Both the position numbers and the translations under genes were made by a program. The notes under the pieces were generated by a model. That model ran no database searches and had not been told where the DNA came from. It was given only the letters and a program-made list of their open reading frames with translations. From positions 18,915,910 to 18,979,909 of the forward strand of contig CP137671.1 in assembly GCA_037976565.1 (NCBI GenBank): a stretch of DNA of 64,000 nucleotides, in the 5' to 3' direction. Positions within the stretch are counted from its first letter, which is position 1, and the number at the start of each line of letters is the position of its first letter. Of the stretch, positions 1-11,565 are shown piece by piece. The DNA comes from Mesocentrotus franciscanus. Its lineage: Eukaryota; Echinodermata; Echinoidea; Camarodonta; Strongylocentrotidae.

Positions 1-487
1 ATCGAGGGGATCAGTGGGGTGGGGTGCATGGCGAGGTTTTCTGCAGATAAGGGTAGGGGAGAATGAATTCCTATCATTCCTTATATTCTAGGCCTTTAAC
101 TTTCTTTCTTTTCTTTTCCTTCTTTCCTCTCAGAACAAATTAAGGTATTCTACGCATTACTGTAATAGTGTAATTTCATTTCTATAATCAAGAGGTTTAT
201 AATAATGTAGGCCTATATATACTTCTTTTGCACATGATTGTATTAATTAGAGTGTTTTCAGATTTTGTTTGCATTGTGATAGCTTTATTCTTATATGTTG
301 ACAAAATATTATGCGGAAAAATGTGAATGATTTGTATCTTCTGTTTCGAGTGGAAAAAGAACAAGAATACGCGTGTATTTAAAAAAAAAAGGGAAAAAAA
401 GGGATCTCTCTAGCTCTGACTCTGTGTATGATCGAATCTCTTTGCTATAATTATCTCATAGCGCCCTCTACAGTAATTTTTACGAGG
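1..487. other. Flank upstream of TAF13, no gene seen
   Basis: AT-rich sequence with no convincing open frame or TATA box. It must hold the TAF13 promoter and 5' UTR, because the initiating ATG follows at 488. The word GCGCCCTCTA occurs just before the ATG and again near 830. Confidence 0.4.
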
Positions 488-3400
488 ATGGCAGAATCTC
501 TGAATACGGGAGCTTCGAATACCGAGGTTTGTGATTCATTTTGTTAGGCTAGAAATAGTCAACTTGTAATAATTCGTTACCTTAATAGTATTTAAGAATT
601 TATTTGATATTTAAGGTATGAAATCATGTAATGTTGCTTTGAAAGGTTAGTAATACCTCTCTCAATATGGTCCCGGTTTTGTGTATAGCCCCATCTACTG
701 CAAGATATGTTGGCATTAACAAGTTATTTATGATATGAGTGTAGACCTAGACCTCTAGAGTCTACACCAGATAAAACCACTCATAGTACTAGCAGCTAGC
801 ATACTTTGTGTGTAGGAAAACATGTTAAGGCGCCCTCTATTGATTTTCAAAATTCCCAAACACCACAGTTTCAAACTCATCAAAACAAAATTAGGTCTAG
901 ATCTAGATCTAGCACTTTCAGTTTCAGTTTCACTGTTTCAGTTTAACTTTAGTCTAGACTCTAGGGGGGTGTTTCACAAAGACTAAGATCGACTTTAAGT
1001 TGGACTTAAGTATAGCGGGCCATTCATGCCATTGGTTGCTATCCCCATTGGTCTCTAAATTATAATCTTTAGATAATATTTTTTCCTTCAAAGTTCAATA
1101 ATGAACTATCAAAAAATGTAAACTCTGTAGATTTGAGACCACAATTTGTACGTCCTTTGAAAGACAAATGCCAGTAAATGGTAAGAGCAAACATTGGCAT
1201 GATCATGAACAGCCTGCTATACTTACGTCCAACTTAAAGTCGATCTTAGTCTTTGTGAAACACCCCCCAGATCTCGTTTAAATTTAAGTTTAACTTTCAC
1301 AGTTTCAGTTTCAATAAAGTTTCATGTCTTCATGACCATTGAAAAATGATGACACCTACAAAAAATGTAGATCCTAGTCTAGTTCTAAATTTGCCTTGAC
1401 TTGTCTTCACTTAAAGGTACTACTAGACTATGTCCCATTTGCAAGTCAAAAAAATGAAAAGGTTAAGGTTAAAATTAAGGTGAAGAGTGATACAATTACA
1501 AACAAAACTTAAAATGCGTTCATAATCACCCATTCCTGCACCCGACGAACCACTCACAGTGGCTTCGGATTTTGCTAGTGGACTCTTCTTTCTTCTCATA
1601 CAAAGCACTTTGAAATCAGTCAAGAATTAAACCAAATAGACCTCTATGTGAATATTTTACACCGGAGTGAAAACAATATGCCTACCTTTCACATATTCCT
1701 GCTGATAATTTGTAAGCAGCAAGATTCGTGTGCTCATCAGCTGGCTGCGATACACAACGGCAGCACAGCCCCGTGAAAAATTGCCACTATGTGCGCTAGT
1801 GATGCGGCCAATTTTTGGAGCAAAAAAACATTGTTTCGGAAATCAATCACCTAGATATCGAAACATATAATATTCGAAACTCGACTCTTGTTCCTTCGTT
1901 GAAATCCGACGCATTGAATATGTAGTCAATCTTCGGTTGCTCGTGGCTCCGGTTCTGATCGTCATACGAAAAAAATCAAGAACGAGACGAAGTGGAATTT
2001 CCCCACGTCTCGATCAATTACCCTATTCATGATATAAGTGCTAAAAATAGCAGTGCTATAGGGATTTGAACAGATCCCTGTCTGTGCACTCAAAATCGAT
2101 CGTGAATTAAGAGCGCGGTGCCGGAGATGCGAATACATGCAGTTTGACATGCCAATTTGATACTTAACGATTATAACGATTAGTGTAAAAAGGCGTGTGT
2201 GCAATGAGTTCGCTATATTCAACGAACTCCGTACGTGTGCTTTATCACACTAAATTAATCGCATTTATCGTTCTCCCTAATATGTTAATCAGGCCTGATA
2301 ATTACCTGATTTAAATCGGTTTCCAGATTTTTTTCCTGATTTTTTTATTTTTTAATTTAATCGATTTAAAAAAAAAAATCAGATTTTTTTTTCTGATTTT
2401 TTTTTTCTGATATTTTTTTTCTTCCGATTTTTTCCTCTGAATTTTCCAGATTTTACCCCTATTTTCTCGATTGTTCCTGATTTTTAACAATTTTCCCCAA
2501 TTTTCTTACTAAAAAAGGGGGGAATGTTGTTAGATGCCATTTTTTTTTCCCCGGATGGTTTTTTTTTTTAGTCAAGAGGGTGGGTGGTTGGGAAAAAAAA
2601 TTAAAAAATTTTTTTTTTTAGTGCTATCACCCCTGGTTAATGAATTGCCATTTTCTCTTGACATAGGAAACTGAAGATACTCAGGACTTTGACGGGCAGG
2701 AAGCCGATCAAGATATTCCAGTCGAGAGTGCTGATAAGAGAAAGAGATTCTTCAACAAAGAGTGTAAGATAACATTTCTTTTCAATTGCATTTTGAATAT
2801 GTTCATGTACCATTTGGATATTGTAATACATAATTAATATTTGGTTTACTGACATGTAATGGCTTGGAGTCAAGGTTTTGTGATAAATACTTACCTTTTT
2901 TTGTCTTTTGTCTTTTGTCTTTTGTCTTTTCACTTTACAGTGAGATGTATGATGTATGGATTTGGAGATGATCAGAATCCGTATGCTGAGACCGTAGATC
3001 TACTTGAAGATTTGGTTCTGGATTTCATTACAGATACAGTAAGTCTTTTTATGTATTATAAATAGAAAGTTTAAGTTTACATGTTGGGCATTTTCCAGAA
3101 GTGTATATGCTAGATTTTATTACAGTTATATATCTAACATCATGATGTAGCAATATTTAAACATTTGCATTGAAACGAAGATCAGCTCTGAAGATATGCT
3201 CCTGAAGGCCTCTTTTGGCACATGAGAGTATGTGTAGTTTTTCTTTCCACAAACACACATAAGGCCTATTGTAGTGACAGCATAATCTTATCTGCCTCTT
3301 GTATATATTTCATTGAGGCTTTGCGACCTGAAAATAACTTTTCCTTAGAATTTACTTCAGTCTTTTGAATACAGAATGTATTTACTATGAATGTTTAGAT

Positions 3401-4190
3401 ATTTGAATCTACCCATTTCTTAACTGGAATTTAGGTGAAGAAATTAGAAAATCAGTCTTGATTTATTATGGAGTCACACGCACTCCTACCACAACCACGA
3501 TCTAGCATGCGTGTGTGACTTTCCCTCCAACGATAAGCAATCAAATAAACATTTTGGATGCACTTTTTATTTGATGCAAAACAATGTTTCTCAAAATATA
3601 GGATAATTTTAGGTAAGTGACATGTAAAATAAGTGGTCAGTGGAGTAGCTATAGGGGAGTCCGAGTGGGGGGAGGGGGGCAAAATGAAAGTAATGGCAAA
3701 GGAAGAAAGGAAATTGTTAAATGGAAAGTGCAAGTAATACGTACTGGTGCCTCCCAACCAGGGCACCCCAATAACTTTTTTGGAAAGGGGTCCGTATTCA
3801 ACTTGTTACTATCTGTATGCATGACCCTGATGTACAAACTTAAAAATCTTGGGGTCCAGACTTATGATTTTTGGCGCCCATGTGTCTCTGGTGCCTTTTT
3901 AGTGTCGAGTCCTGCTCCCAACCCCCTCCCCCTTATCCCCATGATGCAAGTGCCTGCTCTGTGTCTGACCCCATGCTACACCCTGGATAAAGTACTTTTA
4001 AATTTCTTTTCTTCTTTCAAAACAGACACTGAAGGCCACCCACGTCGGCAGGCAAGGCAGAGTTCAGGTAGAGGATATCATCTTCCTTATCAGAAAGGAC
4101 CCACGCAAGTACTCCAGGATCAAGCAGCTTCTACTTATGAATGAAGAACTCAAGAAAGCTAGGAAGGCTTTTGACGAAGCCAATTACTAG
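488..4190 (+). CDS. TAF13: TFIID subunit TAF13 (four exons)
   Basis: Coding exons are 488-526, 2667-2763, 2941-3038 and 4026-4190; all junctions are GT..AG and the phases join into 132 residues plus a TAG stop (human TAF13 is 124). TAF13 is the small histone-fold subunit of TFIID that pairs with TAF11 and acts in the nucleus in pre-initiation complex assembly. The sequence shows an acidic N-terminus (residues 1-40), a basic KRKRFF patch, then the family core ELRCMMYGFGDDQNPY, the helix VDLLEDLVLDFI, GRQGRVQVEDIIFLIRKDP and the C-terminal ARKAFDEANY. Exon 3 supplies the first half of the histone fold and exon 4 the second. The start is the only ATG giving an open frame into a GT donor. The acceptor before exon 3 sits in a tandem TTTTGTC tract. 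The MITE at 964-1268 lies in intron 1. Confidence 0.95.
964..1268. mobile_element. MITE with about 50-bp terminal inverted repeats
   Basis: The 305-bp segment begins GGGGGGTGTTTCACAAAG and ends with its reverse complement. The arms pair for about 50 bases with few mismatches, through the words ACTAAGATCGACTTTAAG and TATAGC. It has no open frame. A flanking target duplication is not clear. It lies in TAF13 intron 1. Confidence 0.85.
2320..2620. repeat. T-rich low-complexity tract in TAF13 intron 1
   Basis: Repeated variants of TCTGATTTTTTT form a degenerate run of thymines broken by short GAT words. No gene or structured element is visible. It ends 46 bases before exon 2. Confidence 0.7.
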
Positions 4191-4552
4191 CCCAGAGGTA
4201 TTGTTTGTTAATCAGTCTCGGTAGGTGACATCAGTGCTTCAAAGGAAGTTCCACTACTTCAAGAGACTTGACAAAGTACATGTACAGTACATCAGTGACC
4301 ATCGTTTGATTCTTGGTGAATTCACAGTATTCCGAAGCAAGTGTAGAATTACTTTGTAAGTTATTTGGTAAGGTTTCTGGTAATTTGATAACTGTGAACA
4401 CGATGAACTGAAGAAATGCCAATAGTTTGATTGCAGTGCAGGAAACTGTATCAAGGTTAGGACAACTTTGTGACTTCTTGTGTAAGGTTCTTGGTGAATT
4501 ACTTCAGCACGTCTACAGGTCAGGAACCTTTGAAGGGTCAACTCTGCTCAAG

Positions 4553-4903
4553 ATGGTCAAATGTGGCAAAGGAGACATTGGTCACCAGCGAATGAACTTC
4601 CTGTACCAAGCAGCCCACTGCAGCCTGGCCCAGAACCCTGCGAACACTCAGCTGGCCAGGTTCTACATCGAAACCATGAAGAATGTAGCAGCAAAGCTCG
4701 TGCTGCGACTCGATCCTCACATCAAGCGTACGATATGCAAGAAGTGCAGCGCCCTGTTGGTCCCAGGAGTTACAGCTACGGTCAGGGTCAAAGGTCGAAG
4801 GCAGAAGCATGTTGTGGTCAGGTGTCTGGACTGTAAACAGGTGAAGAGGTTTAACACAGATGAAAAGCATGTCCTGTGGATGCATAAACCAGAAGCTGTG
4901 TAA
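4553..4903 (+). CDS. RPP21: Ribonuclease P subunit p21 (Rpr2/Rpp21 family)
   Basis: A single uninterrupted exon of 116 codons. Rpp21 is a zinc-ribbon protein subunit of nuclear RNase P (and MRP), which matures tRNA 5' ends. The N-terminal helix contains RMNFLYQAAHC, the family hallmark. Two cysteine pairs, C62-x2-C65 and C91-x2-C94, form the zinc site, and the segment between has TICKKCSALLVPG and a basic loop. The open frame continues upstream to 4427, but residues before the ATG at 4553 look unlike the family, so I place the start there. A good acceptor (TTGATTGCAG) at 4427-4436 suggests a non-coding 5' exon. It lies 362 bases after the TAF13 stop on the same strand. The human gene is interrupted by introns, so a single exon is notable. 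Confidence 0.93.
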   Translation: MVKCGKGDIGHQRMNFLYQAAHCSLAQNPANTQLARFYIETMKNVAAKLVLRLDPHIKRTICKKCSALLVPGVTATVRVKGRRQKHVVVRCLDCKQVKRFNTDEKHVLWMHKPEAV

Positions 4904-5433
4904 GAAAAGAGCTGACAAACTGACTGGAAAAAGTAGTGACTTGAAGACCTGTCCACACTCGATATGAGACATTGATTTATAAGACTAAAGGCTCGTTCAG
5001 AAACGACGCTGTAAACCGCCACAAAATAGCCCCCACAAAATAGCCCCAATAGTTTTTTAAACTTGCAAATGAATGGCAACGGAGTGCAACAAAGGTCCTC
5101 CGCAAATTCACTGAGCTCTGTGTTCAGATATGTGGAGTGTATTAAACTTTACGCCATCATAAAAAAACCGAGGTGGTTTTGCCCCGTCATATCTGAACGA
5201 GTCCCTTAGCCTGCGTACCTCAAATTTATGATTGAAATATTTGAAAAAGGTGGCAGAGAAATGCATGCCAAAGTCCATTTTCTTACTGTTTGTCAGTAAT
5301 TTGTGAAATATTGTTCTGTATATTCAGCTTCATTGATATCAGAGACTGACAGAGAGTTGTAATTCCCTCCCCAAAGGCAAACATGTCGGTAAGGTACATA
5401 TAACCCTCTCCCCTTCCCTGCTAAAAAAGTTGT

Positions 5434-5478
5434 AATAAATATTTAAAATGTAATGATAATAATGAATGGGACAATAAA
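5434..5478 (+). promoter_or_regulatory. Candidate polyadenylation signals for RPP21
   Basis: AATAAA occurs at 5434-5439 and again at 5473-5478, with T-rich sequence after the second. These are the first canonical hexamers downstream of either TAF13 or RPP21. Confidence 0.5.
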
Positions 5479-5479
5479 A

Positions 5480-6177
5480 AGGTTTAAAATCTAGTTGTCA
5501 CTTTTTAGAGCAGAAAAGGGTGAAGATAAAAGGGGCAAAGATAGACAGGGTTGTCAATTCCTTACCTCATGCAAATATGAGGGTAAAGAACATATGCCCC
5601 TCCCCTCCCCTCACAATTTGTTTAGAAGATATCAGATTTAATTTACCTATATTCCTGAAGTTTTTGATGTATTAAAAAAAGATCTGGAATATACTGTTAT
5701 GTACATACTGTATATTGTTGGAGAATAGTATTGCATCGTTCTGAATCTCTCCTTTCCAAGCATTGTATAACATATCGTTTGGAACCGGGAGGGTGTCAAC
5801 TCGTGTCTTTTAACAGAGTTAACGCTCTTTTGGTTCTGAACAGGTGATATGTGAACACACCGATTACTGCTTGTGCTTGATCTGAGAAAAGTCCTATGCA
5901 ACTGTTCATAAAATCATTAAAGGAATTGTTGTGTAGCAATCAAATTCATAATTTTGTTGTGATTCATGTATTATTGAAAGTGTAAATGATGCAAAATTGA
6001 TATTCTGAAAGGTTGCATGGGGCTTTTCAGTTTTAACAAATGCATTAAAAACATAAGTTTTAAAGAAGTACATGCTGCTTCCCAGCATACAGTTGAAAGA
6101 GACCTCTAAACAACTACACATGACCAGAAATGAACATTATGTGTTTTAATATGTAGCAACAATAGTTAGTGAATAGG

Positions 6178-6208
<31 letters not shown>

Positions 6209-7640
6209 GGGAGAGAGAGGGAGAGAGATACAGGCAGATGTAGAGAGAGACAGACACAGAAAATGTTGAACTGGTACAATAATGAGAAAGAGGAAAAATT
6301 GATGGTAACCAGCGAGTGTCAGAAAAAGAAAGAAAAAAGTAGTGTATGTGTGAAAGGAATATAAGATCGAGATCAAACAAATAACACATAATCAGATGGA
6401 AGAGGGACTACAGATTATGGCATGCTACAAATATCCACATACAAGTGCTAATTGTGCACAAGGGGAACTTTGGAGTAAATAGTGTATGATGGGGAGCCCT
6501 ATGTCTGAGCACCTAATTTGACATGCTGATTTTCTTTTATGTTCCTCTAATGCTTAATCCCAGATTATTCTTTACATTCTAAATAGTACATGTGCCAAAA
6601 ATCCCATAAAAATTTGAGTGAAAAACGAGTGACATTGCAAAAGTACATGCGCATGCGCACTCAAATCAGTCATTTCCATGCAGTTCAGTATATTTAAAGT
6701 GAAAGATAGCTTTTCGAGGCTTGTGAATGAAATCTCTAAAATCAAAATATATTTTACATGTTTTTTGCATGAATACATATTGCTACAATAAGCAAAAATG
6801 TTGTGTTTATCACGTGTTTTGGTTTATCCCAATCGTGCAGTTACATGTATGCCCAGACATAGGCACTCTACTGCATACATGTACTACATTCATTTGCAGA
6901 GGTATAAATGAAAAGGAAAGGCAGTTCACACTAGATTCATTCTTTATAATAATATTTTATTAAAGCAATTTAAAACATAGATAAGTATTATATACAGTTG
7001 TACATAAATTTTGATTGAATATTGGAAGATGGTTAATTTCTTTTTATAATTGACTATATAAATATGTGCATGGATCACTTCTCATATCGTGATGACAAAT
7101 GCATTAGTACAAGTAAGATTAAACTTCAGTATAGCTTATTAAAAGATTAATTTGGTGAAGATAAGCAACCAGTTCCTTTTTTTGGTAAAGTGTCAACTAA
7201 TATTCCTAAAATGTGTACAACTTTAAAATATGAACACACTTTCTTACTGCTTTGGCAGATTATAAATACTGTACATAAATACATTCTTTGAAAACACAAT
7301 CTGAAGTCGATTAGAATCTGGTTCACAAACGCTATTCGGTGGGTGAGAAATGGACGGTTTTGCTTACCAGTAAACTACACATAGTTGTGCTTTTCTACTG
7401 TTAGAAGTTCCCAAAATTTAATTCTTGCTAAAAGTCACGTGCACTATACACCGAAATGTGTATATGGGACTACACACACATGTGCAATGAAAGTCGAAGG
7501 ATAGCATAGTAATGACCAATACAAAATACTACCATCATACCATAAAAGCTTTTATGTTTTGGTAATGCATGTTTGACTTGATCTCAATATAAATTCTTCA
7601 CCTGATGAATTGTCAGGCTTTTAAGTTGACAGTCTTTCAG
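5480..7640. other. Intergenic, no gene seen
   Basis: Open frames here are short and lack any family features. The stretch holds a GA microsatellite (6178-6232) and a TGCGCATGCGCA-like palindrome near 6651, which matches the NRF1 consensus. Otherwise it is AT-rich and featureless. Confidence 0.6.
6178..6232. repeat. (GA)n microsatellite
   Basis: About 55 bases of GA dinucleotides with occasional extra G. Confidence 0.9.
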
Positions 7641-8202
7641 CGCGTGTCCACACACAAAACAATTTATCCCGAAACTCTATAACGAAACGTTGTATAAAGA
7701 ATCATCGCATAAATTCCAGGGTGTCCACACACAAGAAACGTCGTATAGAGAATCCTTGTACAAATTTCAGGGTGTCCACACACACAAGAAAGTAATCCCA
7801 AAACTCTACAGCGAACTATAGTATAGGTGTGCAGTTTGCTACTGCGGTCATGAAATGGAAGCGGAAATGAGAGGTCGGGTCTCCTTTCGGGCGAGGTCAT
7901 GTTAAGCCCCGCCCAGTTATACCATTCTAGTTCGACTAGTTATACTAGTTACGGCCACACACAACGCATTCCGTGATTAGGCGTGATTAGGCGTGATTAG
8001 ACGTGATTCTTTATTGAGTTCTAGTTCGAAACGATGCCCAAACCCGCGTTTCGTTATACGACGTTTCGTTATATGACGTATCGTTAGTAAGCGTCCACAC
8101 ACACAATTTCATCGTATAACTATCCCGAAACGGTATGAATTTCCCGAAACGGTATAACTAATCACCCCTAATCACGGAAAGTGTTGTGTTTGGACACAGG
8201 GT
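7641..8202. mobile_element. Inverted-repeat element with internal GTGTCCACACAC repeats
   Basis: The left end reads CGTGTCCACACACAAAAC. The right end, reversed, reads CCCTGTGTCCAAACACAAC. Inside, GTCCACACAC recurs at about 7645, 7725, 7777 and 8092, each followed by a CCGAAAC or CGTATA-type phrase, and GCGTGATTAG is repeated in tandem near 7975-8000. No transposase frame is visible. Confidence 0.6.
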
Positions 8203-8369
8203 AAGTCCGTGTTGAGACTCAACTTGACCTTTCTGACATAATGGGCAATTAACAACCAAGAACATCTCAACACAAGTGCATACACCTGTCACATACTGTG
8301 TTGTAAGTGGAAAAGTGAGTTTGGTTGGAAATAGATTTGGATGCGATTTCAAGCATTGATTATATTACG

Positions 8370-8700
8370 GTGGCGCAATGGCTCAGTGGTAGAGCAGTGG
8401 TCCCGGGTTCGAAACCAAATTGATGCACTAGTGCCCTTTTGGTATTTTTAAAGGCAGTAATCCTCATTACCAAGTTCCTCGGAGAAGACTTAAAGCCGTC
8501 AGTCCCCTGGTTGCGTACTTATAGCACAGACATGCTTTCTCAGCGGTCAAGTAAAACAATCATCAATCATCATCATTATATTTTGCTGATTAAAATGATG
8601 CAATCCACTAGTATTTCCAGCCGGTTTCCTCAAGGATTGAAGTCCTTAACCACAACTCCCAATTATTTAAAGTTGAAACCTTCTCTGTCACAAAGTTTAT
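8370..8700 (+). mobile_element. tRNA-derived SINE
   Basis: The head has an A-box-like TGGCTCAGTGGTAGAGC and a B-box GGGTTCGAAACC 33 bases apart, as in a pol III promoter. It does not fold into a complete tRNA. The body that follows (CCTCGGAGAAGACTTAAAGC and the GGTTGCGTACTTATAGCAC area) is non-coding, and the element grades into TCATCATCA sequence. The 3' limit is approximate. Confidence 0.75.
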
Positions 8701-8919
8701 GAAACACTTGGATCTACATTGTATAGTGCCTTATTTCATTGCTAAATTGGGCATAAATTATCTTCCCTGGGAATAAATTTCATGATGAAGGTACCTATGG
8801 TGTATTTTGTTTCAGGAAGGAAAGCGTAACCATTCTTAGTTCGGACACAATAGTTCAACACACAATTCTTGATACCCGAGTCAAATGAACGAGACCAGCA
8901 CGAGGGCATCTTTCCACGA

Positions 8920-9022
8920 AACCGTCGTAAGTACAAGTTCACCGACATCCCATTGAAACGTGTGTGTGAAATCAATGGGTTGTCGGCAAACTTGTACTTA
9001 TGGTACGTCTTGTGAAACACTG
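8920..9022. mobile_element. Hairpin MITE (copy 1 of a two-copy family)
   Basis: A nearly perfect fold-back: GTAAGTACAAGTT and CCGACATCCCATTGA on the left pair with TCAATGGGTTGTCGG and AACTTGTACTTA on the right, round a short GT-rich loop. The flanks carry CACGAAACCGTC and its weak inverse. The same words occur in the element at 39395-39531. Confidence 0.75.
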
Positions 9023-9966
9023 CCTGGGCCAATTAGAGACCAAATAATATACTACATTAAATGGAGTGTAGCATGGCAAATACTAGTTAACGCCATCTAC
9101 GTCTTCTATTACACAACTGCACGTAAACGAATGGACTTGATTAACGGTAGGCAGCGACTTAATCTCTACATGGTCAGTGCTCCTCACGCTTCGGTTTCGC
9201 GTATGTTGCACGCACATGAATGCTGCAGTCGCGTCCTCCGTAGTCGTATTATACCCGATTGGCCCCGATTAGGGCCCCGGGAAAGACACATGGTCTCGTC
9301 ATGCTACACTCCCTTTAACATATTGGCCAAGAAACGCCGGTTTGGAGTCAGTCGGGTGATATGACTGAGATAAGAGTAGGATTTACTGCCCATGGAGTTT
9401 TCAATGTTCAATACAGCTATCTTCCAATATACCACAACAAAATGTTCCTTGTATACAGACACCGCTCTGGCCATAGTAGCATGCATGTTTCCTTGCATGC
9501 CCTCAGTACACTCCTGGAAATGGCATGGCACCTACAGTGTTGATACTCTTCCAAATGGCTCTAAAAAGTGAAAGAAAAAAAATGAACAGAGATGACATTT
9601 ACTTTTTTAAAACAAATTACTCCCACTCCCATGCTCTTGTGTTTCGAAATGCTAAGTACAGATTCTATTTTTCATTCCATTCATTTATTTGCAGAAATTA
9701 TTTGCAATATTCCTAGAATTCACAAAACATTCTTTGGCCCTTTTAGACCATCTACTCAGATGTTGCAAGGCCAGGGGTATCTTGCATATAACAGTTGCTT
9801 TATCCCACATCATAAATTACACACAATTTTGAAAATATAAAAATGAGTCCCTTCCCAACAGCATTTCGATTTTGCAAGAGCTACCTGCAATATATGATGT
9901 CAATTCACGACAGCATTCAGACATACCTATGATACCGATAAACCATTTGTCCCAAATAAAAACTTA
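9023..9966. other. Intergenic, nothing recognised
   Basis: Several open frames of 60-134 codons, on both strands, lack motifs, hydrophobic patterning or neighbouring splice signals that would support a gene. Confidence 0.5.
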
Positions 9967-10190
9967 AAGATAAAGACCAGTTCTGGTCATGCGATTGCAT
10001 TGTGAAAGAAACGTGGAATCGATCAGAATTAAGGTTGATCATCTAGCATATAAGTATTGGTGTGTACTGCAAGGTTCTGGAATCATAAAAATGATAAGAA
10101 ATTTGGCCCAGTCTTGGTAAAGTTACAAGCCCTGTACACAGAAAGATGTATATGGGACTACGCGACCACGTGTGCGATATCTATTTGGTC
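9967..10190 (+). repeat. Dispersed repeat (second copy at 63605-63830)
   Basis: About 220 bases, starting AAGATAAAGACCAGTTCTGG and ending GATGTATATGGGACTAC, are repeated in the same orientation near the right end of the window with only scattered differences. The terminal phrase also occurs alone near 7455. It is probably an old interspersed element with no coding capacity. Confidence 0.85.
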
Positions 10191-10365
10191 CCAATAGATA
10201 TAATAATTTACCAAAAAATATATCAATTAGCGGTTTCCCGACTTTCCCGGTAAAAATTGTATCATCACATATTAGTCAAAACATATTCTTTCACATGATT
10301 GGTAATGAGAGCTTTCAATTCATTTTTTGAGAGAGGGGCGTTTCCAAAACTGGTCTTTCCTTTAA

Positions 10366-11120
10366 CCCTATTCTAACTGGGCTATTTCAGACCAGGTTTT
10401 TACTGAGGGGTCAATGTGAACCCCCCTAAGATCTCGGCCGTTTCACGGCCGATCGCCGCGAAAATTTGCATGCATGTCCAGTGAAGTGTATAGAATACTA
10501 TGGTAATTTCAATTTTTTGAAAAATTCACTCATTTGCATATTTATGGTACTTTATGCAAATAAGGTCATAACATTCACATTTTTACCCATAAATCATATA
10601 TTATTCATATTTAAGCATTCTTTTTCACAACACATATTTGTTAGACCATTAGGAATAATAATACGACAACAAAAATTGGAAGAGCCAGGTTATACCTTAT
10701 GTTATCTCTTGTTTTGATAATTTCTTATGTATTTCATTGTTTTTTTAACTTATGTATTTTATTGTTTTTGTTGTTTTATTTCATTCCTAACTACAATTCA
10801 TCTATTTTGACCCCAAAACAAACACCTAAACTTTGAACAAGACCAAATAACCAATGTTTTATCTCTCTTTAGGAAAAATTATATTTCCATATTTTTTGTA
10901 CACAAATCACAAAAATGAGCAATTTTCGGGCTGACATGCAAAGACAAAAGGTCACGTGACTTTGTAACTATACGTCTGACTTTCACAAATTTTTTTTCAA
11001 AGATGCGTAAGACCCGAAAGAAAAAAGTCATGAAAGGAAAAATTTACATCTGCCGCGGATCCGGAGTCGTCGCTAAATTACTACAGGGGGGGTCAAATTG
11101 ACCCCCCAGTTAACATAGGG
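10366..11120. mobile_element. piggyBac-like MITE with TTAA target duplication
   Basis: Flanked on both sides by TTAA (10362-10365 and 11121-11124). Termini are CCCTATTCTAACTGGG and, inverted, CCCTATGTTAACTGGG, a 14/16 match starting CCC as in piggyBac elements. Just inside each end is a GGGGTCAA..GACCCCCC-type palindrome. The 755-bp interior has no transposase frame, so it is non-autonomous. Confidence 0.82.
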
Positions 11121-11412
11121 TTAAGCTTTCTATAGCATAGACAACGAGTGCAAAATAAAAAATGAGTAAGATTTTCACCCACCAGTTGAAGAAAAAAAAT
11201 GTGTCAATGAGTACACTTAACAGGTACAAAATGTTGTAAGATTATAGGATTCAAAATACTGTGGGACCTTGTAATAGACAACATTGTTATGACAAACTCT
11301 CATTAAAACAAGGTTATCTTAACAGTCCAACTACATGGTAGGTGAGTGTTCTTTAGCTCTGCATTATAAAAGATAGGCTACCAGTCACAATAATTTAAAG
11401 TTTTCTAAGCCA

Positions 11413-11418
11413 TTTATT
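11413..11418 (-). promoter_or_regulatory. Polyadenylation signal of the C6orf118-like gene
   Basis: AATAAA on the minus strand about 150 bases after the proposed stop codon at 11566. Confidence 0.5.
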
Positions 11419-11565
11419 AAGACATGCTTACACAACAAACGGCCAAAAAGAGGGCAAAAGGTCGTCCAACAACACAATAATAATCTAACATTGCCCCTAA
11501 GCGGGCAGCATTATAGAATGGCGCTGATGTAACAAGTAAATTCCTTGGCCCCAAGAAGTTTGTTA

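Noticed and set aside
8371..8443. Functional tRNA gene
   Set aside because: A and B boxes are present but the acceptor stem and anticodon arm do not form; the sequence continues as a SINE body.
9023..9543. Overlapping frames of 60-134 codons on both strands
   Set aside because: No motif, no splice partners and no poly(A) signal; consistent with chance in a GC-richer patch.
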